DNA of 5,234 nucleotides from CAZFCK01 sp964517355 (GCA_964517355.1 CAZFCK010000290.1:1-5234), one strand, 5' to 3'. Counted from the stretch's first letter, positions 1 through 5,234 are shown. Numbers and translations: made by a program. The notes: generated by a model not told the origin, from the sequence alone.

Positions 1-13
1 AGGGAAATGCATA

Positions 14-48
14 AGAGCATCTAGCGCTTTTCAAGCGTGAGATGCTCT
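14..48. repeat. Imperfect inverted repeat, possible hairpin
   Basis: The arm AGAGCATCT (14-22) pairs perfectly with AGATGCTCT (40-48). Inside it, after an A/G mismatch and a possible G-U pair, CGCTT (25-29) pairs with AAGCG (33-37) around a 3-nt loop. A run of six A follows at 49-54 on the plus strand, but neither strand has a T-run directly after the hairpin, so it is not a textbook intrinsic terminator. It lies upstream of the Nudix gene. It could be the terminator or spacer element of an unseen gene to the left, or a dispersed palindromic repeat. The pairing is certain; the role is unknown. Confidence 0.6.
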
Positions 49-101
49 AAAAAAGGTTCTTAAGAATCTCCAAAATTTTGTGACTGACATAACTTATTAA
101 G

Positions 102-542
102 ATGTTGACAATTATAAATACAACAATCGCGGGTCCAGAGGAACGCCCCCGTCTGGATGTCGTCGCGGCAATTCTTTGGCAAGGGGAGCGCTTTTTGGCG
201 GCTCTTCGCCCCGAAGGCAAACCTCTGGCGGGCTATTGGGAGTTTCCCGGGGGCAAGGTCGAGCCCGGGGAAGACATTGAACAGGCGCTTGTGCGCGAAT
301 TGCGGGAAGAACTGGGGCTCACGCCGCTGGCTTGGCGCTTTTGGCGCGAAGAGCGCCACGACTACGAGCACCTGAGCGTACGCCTGCATTTTTTTCACAT
401 CACGGCCACGGACACGGCGCCAACGGCGATGGAGGGGCACATCCTCCGCTGGATGCTGCCGAGCGAAGCTATATCCTTTCCTTTTTTAGAGGCGGACATC
501 AAAATCGTGGCCAGGCTGGCACGGGAGGGGCGCCCCCGTTGA
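102..542 (+). CDS. MutT-type Nudix hydrolase (NTP pyrophosphohydrolase)
   Basis: This 146-residue cytoplasmic protein is close to the usual size of MutT (about 130). The Nudix box is complete at residues 51-73: G, five residues, E57, seven residues, then RELREELGL, which carries the metal-binding glutamates. The preceding YWEFPGGK is the typical MutT lead-in. Such enzymes hydrolyse nucleoside triphosphates to the monophosphate plus pyrophosphate with Mg2+; MutT itself removes 8-oxo-dGTP and prevents mutation. In a by-eye alignment the residue matching MutT Asn119, which reads the oxidised guanine, is Asp132, so the substrate may be another (oxidised or methylated) nucleotide. ATG 102 is the first ATG after an in-frame stop at 90-92. 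No clear Shine-Dalgarno sequence precedes it, so the exact start is uncertain. No convincing sigma-70 promoter is visible in 49-101. The gene runs tail to tail into the deacetylase gene. Confidence 0.9.
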   Translation: MLTIINTTIAGPEERPRLDVVAAILWQGERFLAALRPEGKPLAGYWEFPGGKVEPGEDIEQALVRELREELGLTPLAWRFWREERHDYEHLSVRLHFFHITATDTAPTAMEGHILRWMLPSEAISFPFLEADIKIVARLAREGRPR

Positions 543-570
543 GGCGGTCACAGGCCGTCGCCGAATTTTT
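543..570 (+). terminator. Weak intrinsic terminator candidate after the Nudix gene
   Basis: Directly after the Nudix stop codon, GGCGGT (543-548) can pair with GTCGCC (557-562), using two G-U pairs and an 8-nt loop. GAATTTTT follows at 563-570. The stem is short and the element lies inside the 3' end of the convergent deacetylase gene, so this is only a candidate. A second GC-rich hairpin (ACGGG 521-525 with CCCGT 535-539) sits just before it, at the end of the coding region. Confidence 0.3.
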
Positions 571-2248
571 CATCATACTGCAGATTGTCTCCGGGGCGCA
601 CCTCGTAGCAATCCGGCGCGGTTTCAGGGCGCCCCAGCCTGAGAAGCTGGCTGACGGTCACGAAATCAAACCCTTGCTCCCGCAGCCAGGGAATGAAAAG
701 GGGCAGGGCCTGGGCCGTATTGTGGCCGCGTCCGTTGGCATGGCAGATGATAATGGCCCCCGGCCGCACGGACTGGCGTATATGGCGGGCCATGGCCTCG
801 GCCGTGGCGTTTTTGTCGGGATCGCCGCTCACCACGCTCCACTGCACCGCGGGCAAACCGAGTTCCGCCAGCAATTGCAGCGCGTCCCGGCCACAGGTTC
901 CGTAAGGAAAACGAAACGTCAAAGGCAAGGCCGGAATTTTGCCGACTTCGCTTTCCGCTATTCCCTTTTCCAGGGCGCGTTGCCGCATCTTCTCCCACAG
1001 CAATTCATACTGCGCCTGGGTCCAGAGTATCTGGTTTTTCATGCGCCGCCCCCTAAGCACCCGCAAATTGCCGTGAGTCCAGGCATGGTTCCCTATTTCA
1101 AACAAGGGATCGGCCATGAGCTGCAGGGCGCGTTCCTCGTGGCTGCGCATCCACTTGCCGCCCGCGTAAAAAGTGGCGGGAACCGCATGGGTGCGCAAAT
1201 AATCCACGATGTCCGCCTGATAACCGGTGCGCTCCCGGCTGCGTTCGCACAGATCAAAGGTCAAGGCCACGGGCTTGATCTCGATGCCCGGAGGCACGCT
1301 GCGGATGGAGCCTCGCCAGGCCTCGCTCAACGGCGGCAACTGCCGTTCCGGCGCCAGACGCGCCGGCGGTATGCGATCCGGTTCCGGCAGCTTGGTGATG
1401 TCCGCGTCGCTGGAAAGGCCTTCAAGTTCATGTGGGGGGAAAAGCGCAGTGAGCACCGCCACTGAGCCGAATGTATCCGGAGGGGCGTAATACCCCGGGC
1501 CAAGATCCTCGCGCATCCGCCATTCCCGGGGCACCTCGCTCGCATCCTGCGGCTCGGATCGCACGCCGCTTTGCTGAACATCTTTCCCTTCCCGTTCTTC
1601 CGGCATCGAACCGGCCTCGGACACCACGGAAGGCGTTTGCGAAAGGGGCATGTCCTTGACCTGCCCGAGTTGCGCCTGCGCCCCTTTTTGCCGCTCAGGC
1701 TTCTCCGCTGGTTGCGTTCCCTCCCCCGGGAGCCGTGCCAGGGCTTCGGCCGCGGCGCGCCGCATGGCGTCGAGCGCGCCGTCATCGCGAGGTACGGAAG
1801 TCTGCCGCGGAGCGGCGGCGGCGACGCAATCCGGGTCCAATCCCGCTTTATCGCGCAGGTAACGCTCCGCGGATATCTTGCCGTCGCTCCAGTACGAATC
1901 GTTATCCAGCACCCAGCCGCCCCCCCGCGGCAACACGGTGACATACCCCTGATACGTCGCCCAGGTGCGGGGAGCGTTGCGTGTCGTGTACTTCACCGTG
2001 ATATGGAACGCGGCGGAACGGGCTCCTTTGCAGAGCAGATTCGCCTCCTCCACAACGGCGGCGGTGATGGCCTGGCAGCGGGCCTTTGGATAACCGGGGC
2101 GCAACTCCAGGGCGGCGACGCAATCCCCGGCGTCAAGCGCGCGGTAGAAGTCATTGACGGCGTCCAGGGGATTGTCCGCGCACCAGGCCGGCACGCCCGC
2201 GATGCCCACCAACAATGTCAGCAGCAACACACTGCCCGGGATACGCAT
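548..2248 (-). CDS. Secreted polysaccharide deacetylase (CE4/NodB) with NTF2-like N-terminal region
   Basis: The product has 566 residues. Residues 1-24 form a signal peptide (hydrophobic core about 7-19, cleavage near 21-24), so it should act in the periplasm or envelope. Residues 25-140 resemble a small NTF2/SnoaL-like domain (FYRALDAGDCVAALELR) with Cys43, 58, 73 and 141, possibly disulfide-bonded. Residues about 145-320 are a low-complexity linker rich in P, E, Q, R and S. The NodB domain spans about 325-537: motif 1 is TFDLCE (330-335), motif 2 NHAWTH (His388 and His392 bind metal), motif 3 RFPY (446-449), motif 4 around WSVVSGD (470-476), motif 5 ICH (His503). CE4 enzymes remove acetyl groups from N-acetyl sugars of peptidoglycan or other polysaccharides. 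The usual second Asp of motif 1 is Leu333. The C-terminus ends in a short LysM-like piece, YEVRPGDNL (548-556). AAGGGAG, 11 nt upstream and inside the end of the SPOR gene, supports the ATG at 2248 and suggests translational coupling. The true substrate is unknown. Confidence 0.88.
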   Translation of the reverse strand: MRIPGSVLLLTLLVGIAGVPAWCADNPLDAVNDFYRALDAGDCVAALELRPGYPKARCQAITAAVVEEANLLCKGARSAAFHITVKYTTRNAPRTWATYQGYVTVLPRGGGWVLDNDSYWSDGKISAERYLRDKAGLDPDCVAAAAPRQTSVPRDDGALDAMRRAAAEALARLPGEGTQPAEKPERQKGAQAQLGQVKDMPLSQTPSVVSEAGSMPEEREGKDVQQSGVRSEPQDASEVPREWRMREDLGPGYYAPPDTFGSVAVLTALFPPHELEGLSSDADITKLPEPDRIPPARLAPERQLPPLSEAWRGSIRSVPPGIEIKPVALTFDLCERSRERTGYQADIVDYLRTHAVPATFYAGGKWMRSHEERALQLMADPLFEIGNHAWTHGNLRVLRGRRMKNQILWTQAQYELLWEKMRQRALEKGIAESEVGKIPALPLTFRFPYGTCGRDALQLLAELGLPAVQWSVVSGDPDKNATAEAMARHIRQSVRPGAIIICHANGRGHNTAQALPLFIPWLREQGFDFVTVSQLLRLGRPETAPDCYEVRPGDNLQYDEKFGDGL

Positions 2249-2254
2249 AAGGAA

Positions 2255-2935
2255 CTATTCTCCCTTATTCACGCGTTGTTTGAACAGCTCCGGAGAAATG
2301 GCGTTGATGTAGCACTCCTGCCCCTCCTTTTCACGAAAGGCGGAAGCGGCTTTCTGAGCGTCGTCGAGAGTCTCATAGGTTTGCAGATAGACAATGAACC
2401 AGGGATCCTTTTTCTTGTCCTTCAGCAACAGAATTCCTGGCTGGTAGCCTTTTCCCTTATAGTCCTCAACACGTTTCACGGCGTTATCGTGATCAATAAA
2501 TGCGCCCACCTGCAGAAAATAAAAGCCCTGCTTTTCCTTTTCAGGGGGGGTGGTTCCGGAAATGACGACAATGGCCTCACGCCCCTCCTTTTCCTTGAAC
2601 AACGCGGCTTCCTTGCTCGCCTCAGCCATGCCGTTGTACGTGCCGAGTCGCACGGAAAACCAAATAGTCTTGTTCAATCCCAAGGATGCGAGCACATACG
2701 GCGGATACCCCTTCGCGCGCAAATCATGAGCCAATTCCAAGGCCTTGATTTCATCCTGAAACCGCCCCACCTGAATGGTGTAGCTATCTGCCTCATGCTC
2801 CGCATGGCCTTTTTCGATCAACGTTGTTCCGGCCCATTGCGCGCGGGCGGGAGGCGCGTCCAGCGTCCACAGGAGGCACGGCAACATGGCGAGAGAGGCG
2901 CAAACGCAAAGCAAGGGGCGTGATATCGACCTCAT
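2255..2935 (-). CDS. Secreted protein with two tandem SPOR domains
   Basis: From the ATG at 2935 the product has 226 residues. Residues 1-32 form a signal peptide: Arg2 and Arg6, a hydrophobic core (LLCVCASLAMLPCLL), and cleavage after PPARA. Two SPOR repeats follow, about residues 50-126 (starting YTIQVGRF) and 137-214 (starting YFLQVGAF). They share the order QVG.F, a helix, KGY.P, a W-F-V strand, TY, and F.EKEG. SPOR domains typically bind peptidoglycan glycan strands stripped of stem peptides and place proteins at the division septum; no catalytic domain is present here. The reading frame is open upstream to a GTG at 2983 that adds 16 residues, but that start has no ribosome site and would bury the signal peptide. 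A TTG at 2941 lies 9 nt after AAGGA and is also possible. By eye the gene is less GC-rich than the deacetylase gene. It is probably co-transcribed with the deacetylase gene 6 bp downstream. Confidence 0.87.
   Translation of the reverse strand: MRSISRPLLCVCASLAMLPCLLWTLDAPPARAQWAGTTLIEKGHAEHEADSYTIQVGRFQDEIKALELAHDLRAKGYPPYVLASLGLNKTIWFSVRLGTYNGMAEASKEAALFKEKEGREAIVVISGTTPPEKEKQGFYFLQVGAFIDHDNAVKRVEDYKGKGYQPGILLLKDKKKDPWFIVYLQTYETLDDAQKAASAFREKEGQECYINAISPELFKQRVNKGE
2260..2266 (-). promoter_or_regulatory. Ribosome binding site of the deacetylase gene
   Basis: On the minus strand AAGGGAG lies 11 nt before the deacetylase ATG (2246-2248). It overlaps the last codons of the SPOR gene, whose TAG stop is at 2255-2257. 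With only 6 bp between the genes, translation of the second probably depends on ribosomes finishing the first. Confidence 0.6.
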
Positions 2936-2951
2936 AAGCAACCCAACTTTT

Positions 2952-2966
2952 CCTTTTCCGGAAAGG
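2952..2966. repeat. Short near-palindrome upstream of the SPOR gene
   Basis: CCTTTTCCGGAAAGG is palindromic apart from one extra T; its core TTTCCGGAAA (2955-2964) is perfect. It lies 17-31 bp upstream of the preferred ATG (2935) and includes the only purine-rich stretch that could serve as a ribosome site. It might be an operator or an mRNA hairpin that masks the start, but nothing else supports a function. Confidence 0.3.
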
Positions 2967-3028
2967 TAACGCTTTTCACCCACAGAATAACGAGGGAACG
3001 ATAGTGCTCTTACGACATTAAAAATGAG

Positions 3029-3128
3029 AACCCGAAGGGAAAAACCTCTCGCGGCGCTCTCCGCATGGCGCGGTCGGTGCGCGCCTTACGGAGAGCTCCG
3101 GCAAAGCCGGAGGTTTTTCCCCTCGGTT
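3029..3128. other. Compound inverted repeat between the aminotransferase and SPOR genes
   Basis: An outer stem pairs GGGAAAAACCTC (3037-3048) perfectly with GAGGTTTTTCCC (3110-3121) and extends outward to 3029/3128 with one mismatch and one bulged base. Inside are two further hairpins. In hairpin B, GCTCTCCG (3056-3063) pairs with CGGAGAGC (3089-3096), and GGCGCG (3067-3072) with CGCGCC (3080-3085). In hairpin A, CTCCGGC (3096-3102) pairs with GCCGGAG (3106-3112). The outer stem and hairpin A compete for bases 3110-3112. On the minus strand the T-run complementary to 3040-3044 ends the structure, so it may terminate the asd-aminotransferase transcript. The 5' leader of the SPOR gene starts just beyond it. 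I recognise no known RNA family here. The pairing is certain; the role is inferred. Confidence 0.55.
3096..3118 (+). terminator. Canonical intrinsic terminator shape on the plus strand
   Basis: A 7-bp perfect GC stem, CTCCGGC/GCCGGAG, with an AAA loop is followed at once by GTTTTT. This is a good Rho-independent terminator for plus-strand transcription, although no plus-strand gene precedes it. On the minus strand this hairpin alone has no T-run after it. It may be one half of a bidirectional terminator, may stop antisense transcription into the aminotransferase gene, or may end an unseen plus-strand small RNA. Confidence 0.5.
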
Positions 3129-3151
3129 GTATTATCCGTTGCTCATAATCT

Positions 3152-4093
3152 CTAAACCGGAATGCCGTTCTCCTGGAGATCTTTCCGCAGCAGTTCGCGC
3201 ATGCGCGTGCACACGGGGCCCGGTCGCAGGTCATGAATAGGCTTGTCATTGTAGCGCACTATGGCAAGACTGTCATTGGTGGTGCCCAGAACCATGAACT
3301 CCCGCGCATGGTATATCTCGTCCTCGGTGACGTTCTTGAACTGAATGCGCACCTCGTCCTTGATCAGATCCAGAGCCCGCATGAGTGTCGTTCCGGCCAG
3401 GGCGTTGGTGAACTCGGGCACCACCAGCACGCCGTCCCGATTCACCAGGCACACGTTCTCCGTGCTGCTCTCGCTCACAAACCCCCGATTGTCAAAGCAA
3501 ATGCCATAATCATAGCCGCCTTCGTTGGCCTCGCGCTTAACCAAGGCATTGGGCAAATAATTGGTGGACTTCACCTTCGCCATGTAGCTTTGCTTCGCCG
3601 GAATGGAACTGCGGAACGCCGTGACGCCCTTCGCATAGAGCTCTTCAGGCTTCGGCGTCCAGGTCAGCACCACAATGTACAACGTGGAGAAAGCGCACTC
3701 GGCCGGATCGACCCCAAACCCTCCGGGACCACGCCCGATGAAAAACCGCAACATTCCATTGGCGTCGCTGGTGGCGCTGCACACTTCAAGGGCCAATTCA
3801 CGCAAACGCTCCCAACTGCACGGAGGCGTCAGATAAATGCTTGAGGCGCAGCGTTGCATACGCTTGATATGCGCGTCCAATTGGAAAAGCTTACGGTCGA
3901 CAAACTTCAGCGCTTCAAAAAGACCGTCGCCCCGATGCACAAGGTGGTCGTCCATGGGCACAAGCAAAAAACGGGGATCACGGCAAACGGCTCCGATGCG
4001 ATGGTCATAAAACGCAAGCAACTTTTCGCGTCCCGGTCTGGGGGCGGCGAGCATACGTTGCAGATATGCTTCGCTGTCAAGAATCTCTGGCAT
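3152..4093 (-). CDS. Class IV PLP-dependent aminotransferase (D-amino acid/branched-chain/ADC lyase family)
   Basis: The 313-residue product is typical in length for fold-type IV PLP enzymes, with about 24 extra residues at the N-terminus. The signature HRGDGLFEAL (53-62) opens the domain. Lys175, in KVKSTNYLPNAL, is the expected Schiff-base lysine for PLP. Glu208, in SESSTEN, should contact the PLP ring nitrogen. AGTT (233-236) and GTTND (270-274) match the phosphate- and substrate-binding loops. The GDG before FE fits the D-alanine transaminase/aminodeoxychorismate lyase groups better than the GTSVFEG of enteric IlvE, and the MDDH.VHRG and VKS.NYLPN runs recall plant plastid members, as far as I remember them. 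The substrate cannot be fixed from sequence alone: branched-chain amino acids, D-amino acids, or aminodeoxychorismate (folate synthesis). The gene starts 13 bp after the asd stop with only a weak GAGTGAG ribosome site, which fits an operon. Confidence 0.88.
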   Translation of the reverse strand: MPEILDSEAYLQRMLAAPRPGREKLLAFYDHRIGAVCRDPRFLLVPMDDHLVHRGDGLFEALKFVDRKLFQLDAHIKRMQRCASSIYLTPPCSWERLRELALEVCSATSDANGMLRFFIGRGPGGFGVDPAECAFSTLYIVVLTWTPKPEELYAKGVTAFRSSIPAKQSYMAKVKSTNYLPNALVKREANEGGYDYGICFDNRGFVSESSTENVCLVNRDGVLVVPEFTNALAGTTLMRALDLIKDEVRIQFKNVTEDEIYHAREFMVLGTTNDSLAIVRYNDKPIHDLRPGPVCTRMRELLRKDLQENGIPV

Positions 4094-4106
4094 CTGCTCA
4101 CTCTTG

Positions 4107-5150
4107 TTAGAAAACGTTTTTATCCGTCACACGTATAAGATCGCGTTCCTTCAGTGTTTCAGCAATCTGCACGGTGTTCAGGGCTGCACCCTTGCGGATA
4201 TTGTCCGAAACAATCCACAAATTCAAGCCGTTGGCAATAGTTTCATCCTCGCGGATGCGTCCGACGTATGTGTCGTCCTGGCCCGCGGCGTCAATAGCCA
4301 TGGGGTAGATCTTCTCAGACGGGTTGTCGAGCACTTTCACGCCCGGAGCCTGAGAAAGAATGACCCGGGCTTCCTTGGCCGTGAGCTTTTTCTCGGTCTC
4401 AATGTTCACAGACTCGCTGTGCCCGTAAAAAACAGGAACGCGCACCGCGGTGGCCGTTACCTTGACCCGCGCGTCGCCGAGAATCTTCACGGTCTCATGC
4501 ACCATTTTCATCTCTTCCTTGGTGTAATCGTTTTCCAGGAAGACATCGATATGAGGCAGACAGTTGAAGGCGATGCGGTAAGGATACACCTCGGCTACGG
4601 GATCCTGCATGGCATAAAGAGCCCGCACCTGGGATTCGAGTTCCTTGATGGCCTTTTGCCCGGTGCCGGAAACGGCCTGATACGTGGAAACCACCACGCG
4701 CTTGATGGTAGCCGCGTCATGCAGGGGTTTCAACGCGACCACCATCTGGATGGTGGAGCAGTTGGGGTTCGCGATGATGCCCTTGTGCCAGTCGAGATCC
4801 TGGGGATTGACCTCGGGCACCACCAAGGGGCAGCGCTCATCCATGCGCCAGGCGCTGGAGTTGTCCACGACCACGCACCCGCTGCGGGCGGCGCAGGGCG
4901 CGAATTTTTCAGAAGTGCCGCCGCCAGCCGAAAACAAGGCCAGGTCCACACCCTCGAAAGAGTCCTCCTGCAGCTCGCGCACCACCAGATCACGCCCCTT
5001 GAACTCCAGAGTGGTGCCGGCGGAACGGGACGAGGCCAGAGGTATAACGTCCTTAGCCGGAAAATCGCGTTGCTCGAGTATGGCGAGCATTTCCCTTCCC
5101 ACAGCGCCCGTGGCGCCGGCCACTGCAACAACAAGCCCATCTTTGCCCAT
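4107..5150 (-). CDS. asd: Aspartate-semialdehyde dehydrogenase
   Basis: This cytoplasmic enzyme reduces L-aspartyl-4-phosphate with NADPH to L-aspartate-4-semialdehyde (EC 1.2.1.11), the branch point to lysine/diaminopimelate, threonine and methionine. The 347-residue product is full length. It shows the NADP-binding GATGAVG (12-18) and the phosphate-site region NSSAWRMD (97-104). The catalytic Cys131 lies in NPNCSTIQ, Gln158 in STYQAVSGTG, the active-site Arg237 and His244 in RVPVFYGHS, and the C-terminal DNIRKGAALN (316-325) is present. All key residues are present. The sequence resembles the shorter Asd type found in Gram-positives and many proteobacteria more than the longer E. coli Asd. 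The start at 5150 is set by AAGGAG 6 nt upstream. It is the first visible gene of a minus-strand unit with the aminotransferase. Confidence 0.96.
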   Translation of the reverse strand: MGKDGLVVAVAGATGAVGREMLAILEQRDFPAKDVIPLASSRSAGTTLEFKGRDLVVRELQEDSFEGVDLALFSAGGGTSEKFAPCAARSGCVVVDNSSAWRMDERCPLVVPEVNPQDLDWHKGIIANPNCSTIQMVVALKPLHDAATIKRVVVSTYQAVSGTGQKAIKELESQVRALYAMQDPVAEVYPYRIAFNCLPHIDVFLENDYTKEEMKMVHETVKILGDARVKVTATAVRVPVFYGHSESVNIETEKKLTAKEARVILSQAPGVKVLDNPSEKIYPMAIDAAGQDDTYVGRIREDETIANGLNLWIVSDNIRKGAALNTVQIAETLKERDLIRVTDKNVF

Positions 5151-5156
5151 GCTCCG

Positions 5157-5162
5157 CTCCTT
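5157..5162 (-). promoter_or_regulatory. Strong ribosome binding site of asd
   Basis: AAGGAG on the minus strand lies 6 nt before the ATG at 5148-5150, an ideal Shine-Dalgarno sequence and spacing. It is the clearest ribosome site in the window and fixes the asd start. In the upstream stretch 5163-5234 I see no convincing -35/-10 pair on the minus strand; there is only a weak AAGATAAAT-like stretch around 5175-5184. Confidence 0.75.
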
Positions 5163-5234
5163 TTTTGCAGAATGATTTATCTTAAGGAAACGCTGATTAA
5201 TTCACTGGATATGCGAGGGGGAAACCCTTTGAAA

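Noticed and set aside
57..66. TTCTTAAGAA palindrome upstream of the Nudix gene
   Set aside because: A single 10-bp AT-rich palindrome with no second copy nearby and no visible promoter to overlap; chance cannot be excluded.
105..110. TTGACA, a perfect -35 box, at codons 2-3 of the Nudix gene
   Set aside because: Nothing like a -10 box lies 16-18 bp downstream, where the sequence is GC-rich, so it is probably chance.
527..536. GGGGCGCCCC perfect palindrome at the end of the Nudix gene
   Set aside because: It codes for conserved-frame residues near the C-terminus, allows no usable loop when folded on itself, and is expected in GC-rich coding DNA.
332..1465. Long plus-strand open frame (377 codons) opposite the deacetylase
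   Set aside because: It is antisense to the NodB domain, whose motifs are clearly real, and its translation is low-complexity and rich in R, G, H and P. It has no recognisable domain and overlaps the Nudix gene end.
1571..2923. Plus-strand open frame of 450 codons opposite the deacetylase N-terminus and the SPOR gene
   Set aside because: It spans two well-supported minus-strand genes and their junction, shows no domain, and is explained by few stops in antisense of GC-rich coding sequence.
3037..3121. CRISPR repeat or tRNA-like interpretation of the intergenic repeats
   Set aside because: There are only inverted arms, no direct repeats with spacers, and no cloverleaf with T-loop or anticodon features.
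3010..3249. Small minus-strand open frame (79 codons) running from the aminotransferase end into the structured gap
   Set aside because: It overlaps the aminotransferase in another frame, passes through the hairpins, has arginine- and cysteine-rich composition, and has no credible ribosome site.

Overview
This is ordinary chromosomal housekeeping DNA from what looks like a Gram-negative bacterium. It is GC-rich, densely packed, and two of its proteins look exported. From remembered protein flavour (the Asd sequence, and the SPOR/deacetylase pair) I lean towards the Desulfovibrio group of sulfate reducers. That placement is inference and was not checked by any search. I see no mobile element, CRISPR array, tRNA or rRNA, and nothing I would call a new defence or biosynthetic system.

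Layout. Positions 1-101 are non-coding and hold a strong imperfect inverted repeat (14-48). Positions 102-542 (+) encode a MutT-type Nudix hydrolase. Everything else is on the minus strand and is read from right to left: aspartate-semialdehyde dehydrogenase (asd, 5150-4107); 13 bp later a class IV PLP aminotransferase (4093-3152); a roughly 170-220 bp gap with an elaborate inverted-repeat/terminator structure (3029-3128); a secreted protein with two tandem SPOR domains (2935-2255); and, 6 bp later, a secreted CE4 polysaccharide deacetylase with a long N-terminal extension (2248-548). The deacetylase and the Nudix gene meet tail to tail, with 5 bp between their stop codons.

How the genes may work together. 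Asd makes aspartate semialdehyde, which feeds diaminopimelate/lysine, threonine and methionine. The aminotransferase is of the family that handles branched-chain or D-amino acids, or cleaves aminodeoxychorismate. SPOR domains typically bind peptidoglycan glycan strands, and CE4 enzymes deacetylate N-acetylated sugars. A cell-envelope theme for the minus-strand genes is therefore plausible but unproven. asd and the aminotransferase look like one transcription unit, and the SPOR and deacetylase genes like another, separated by the structured gap. The most interesting points are the altered metal-binding motif (TFDL instead of TFDD) and multidomain build of the deacetylase, its short LysM-like C-terminal stub, and the compound hairpin at 3029-3128.
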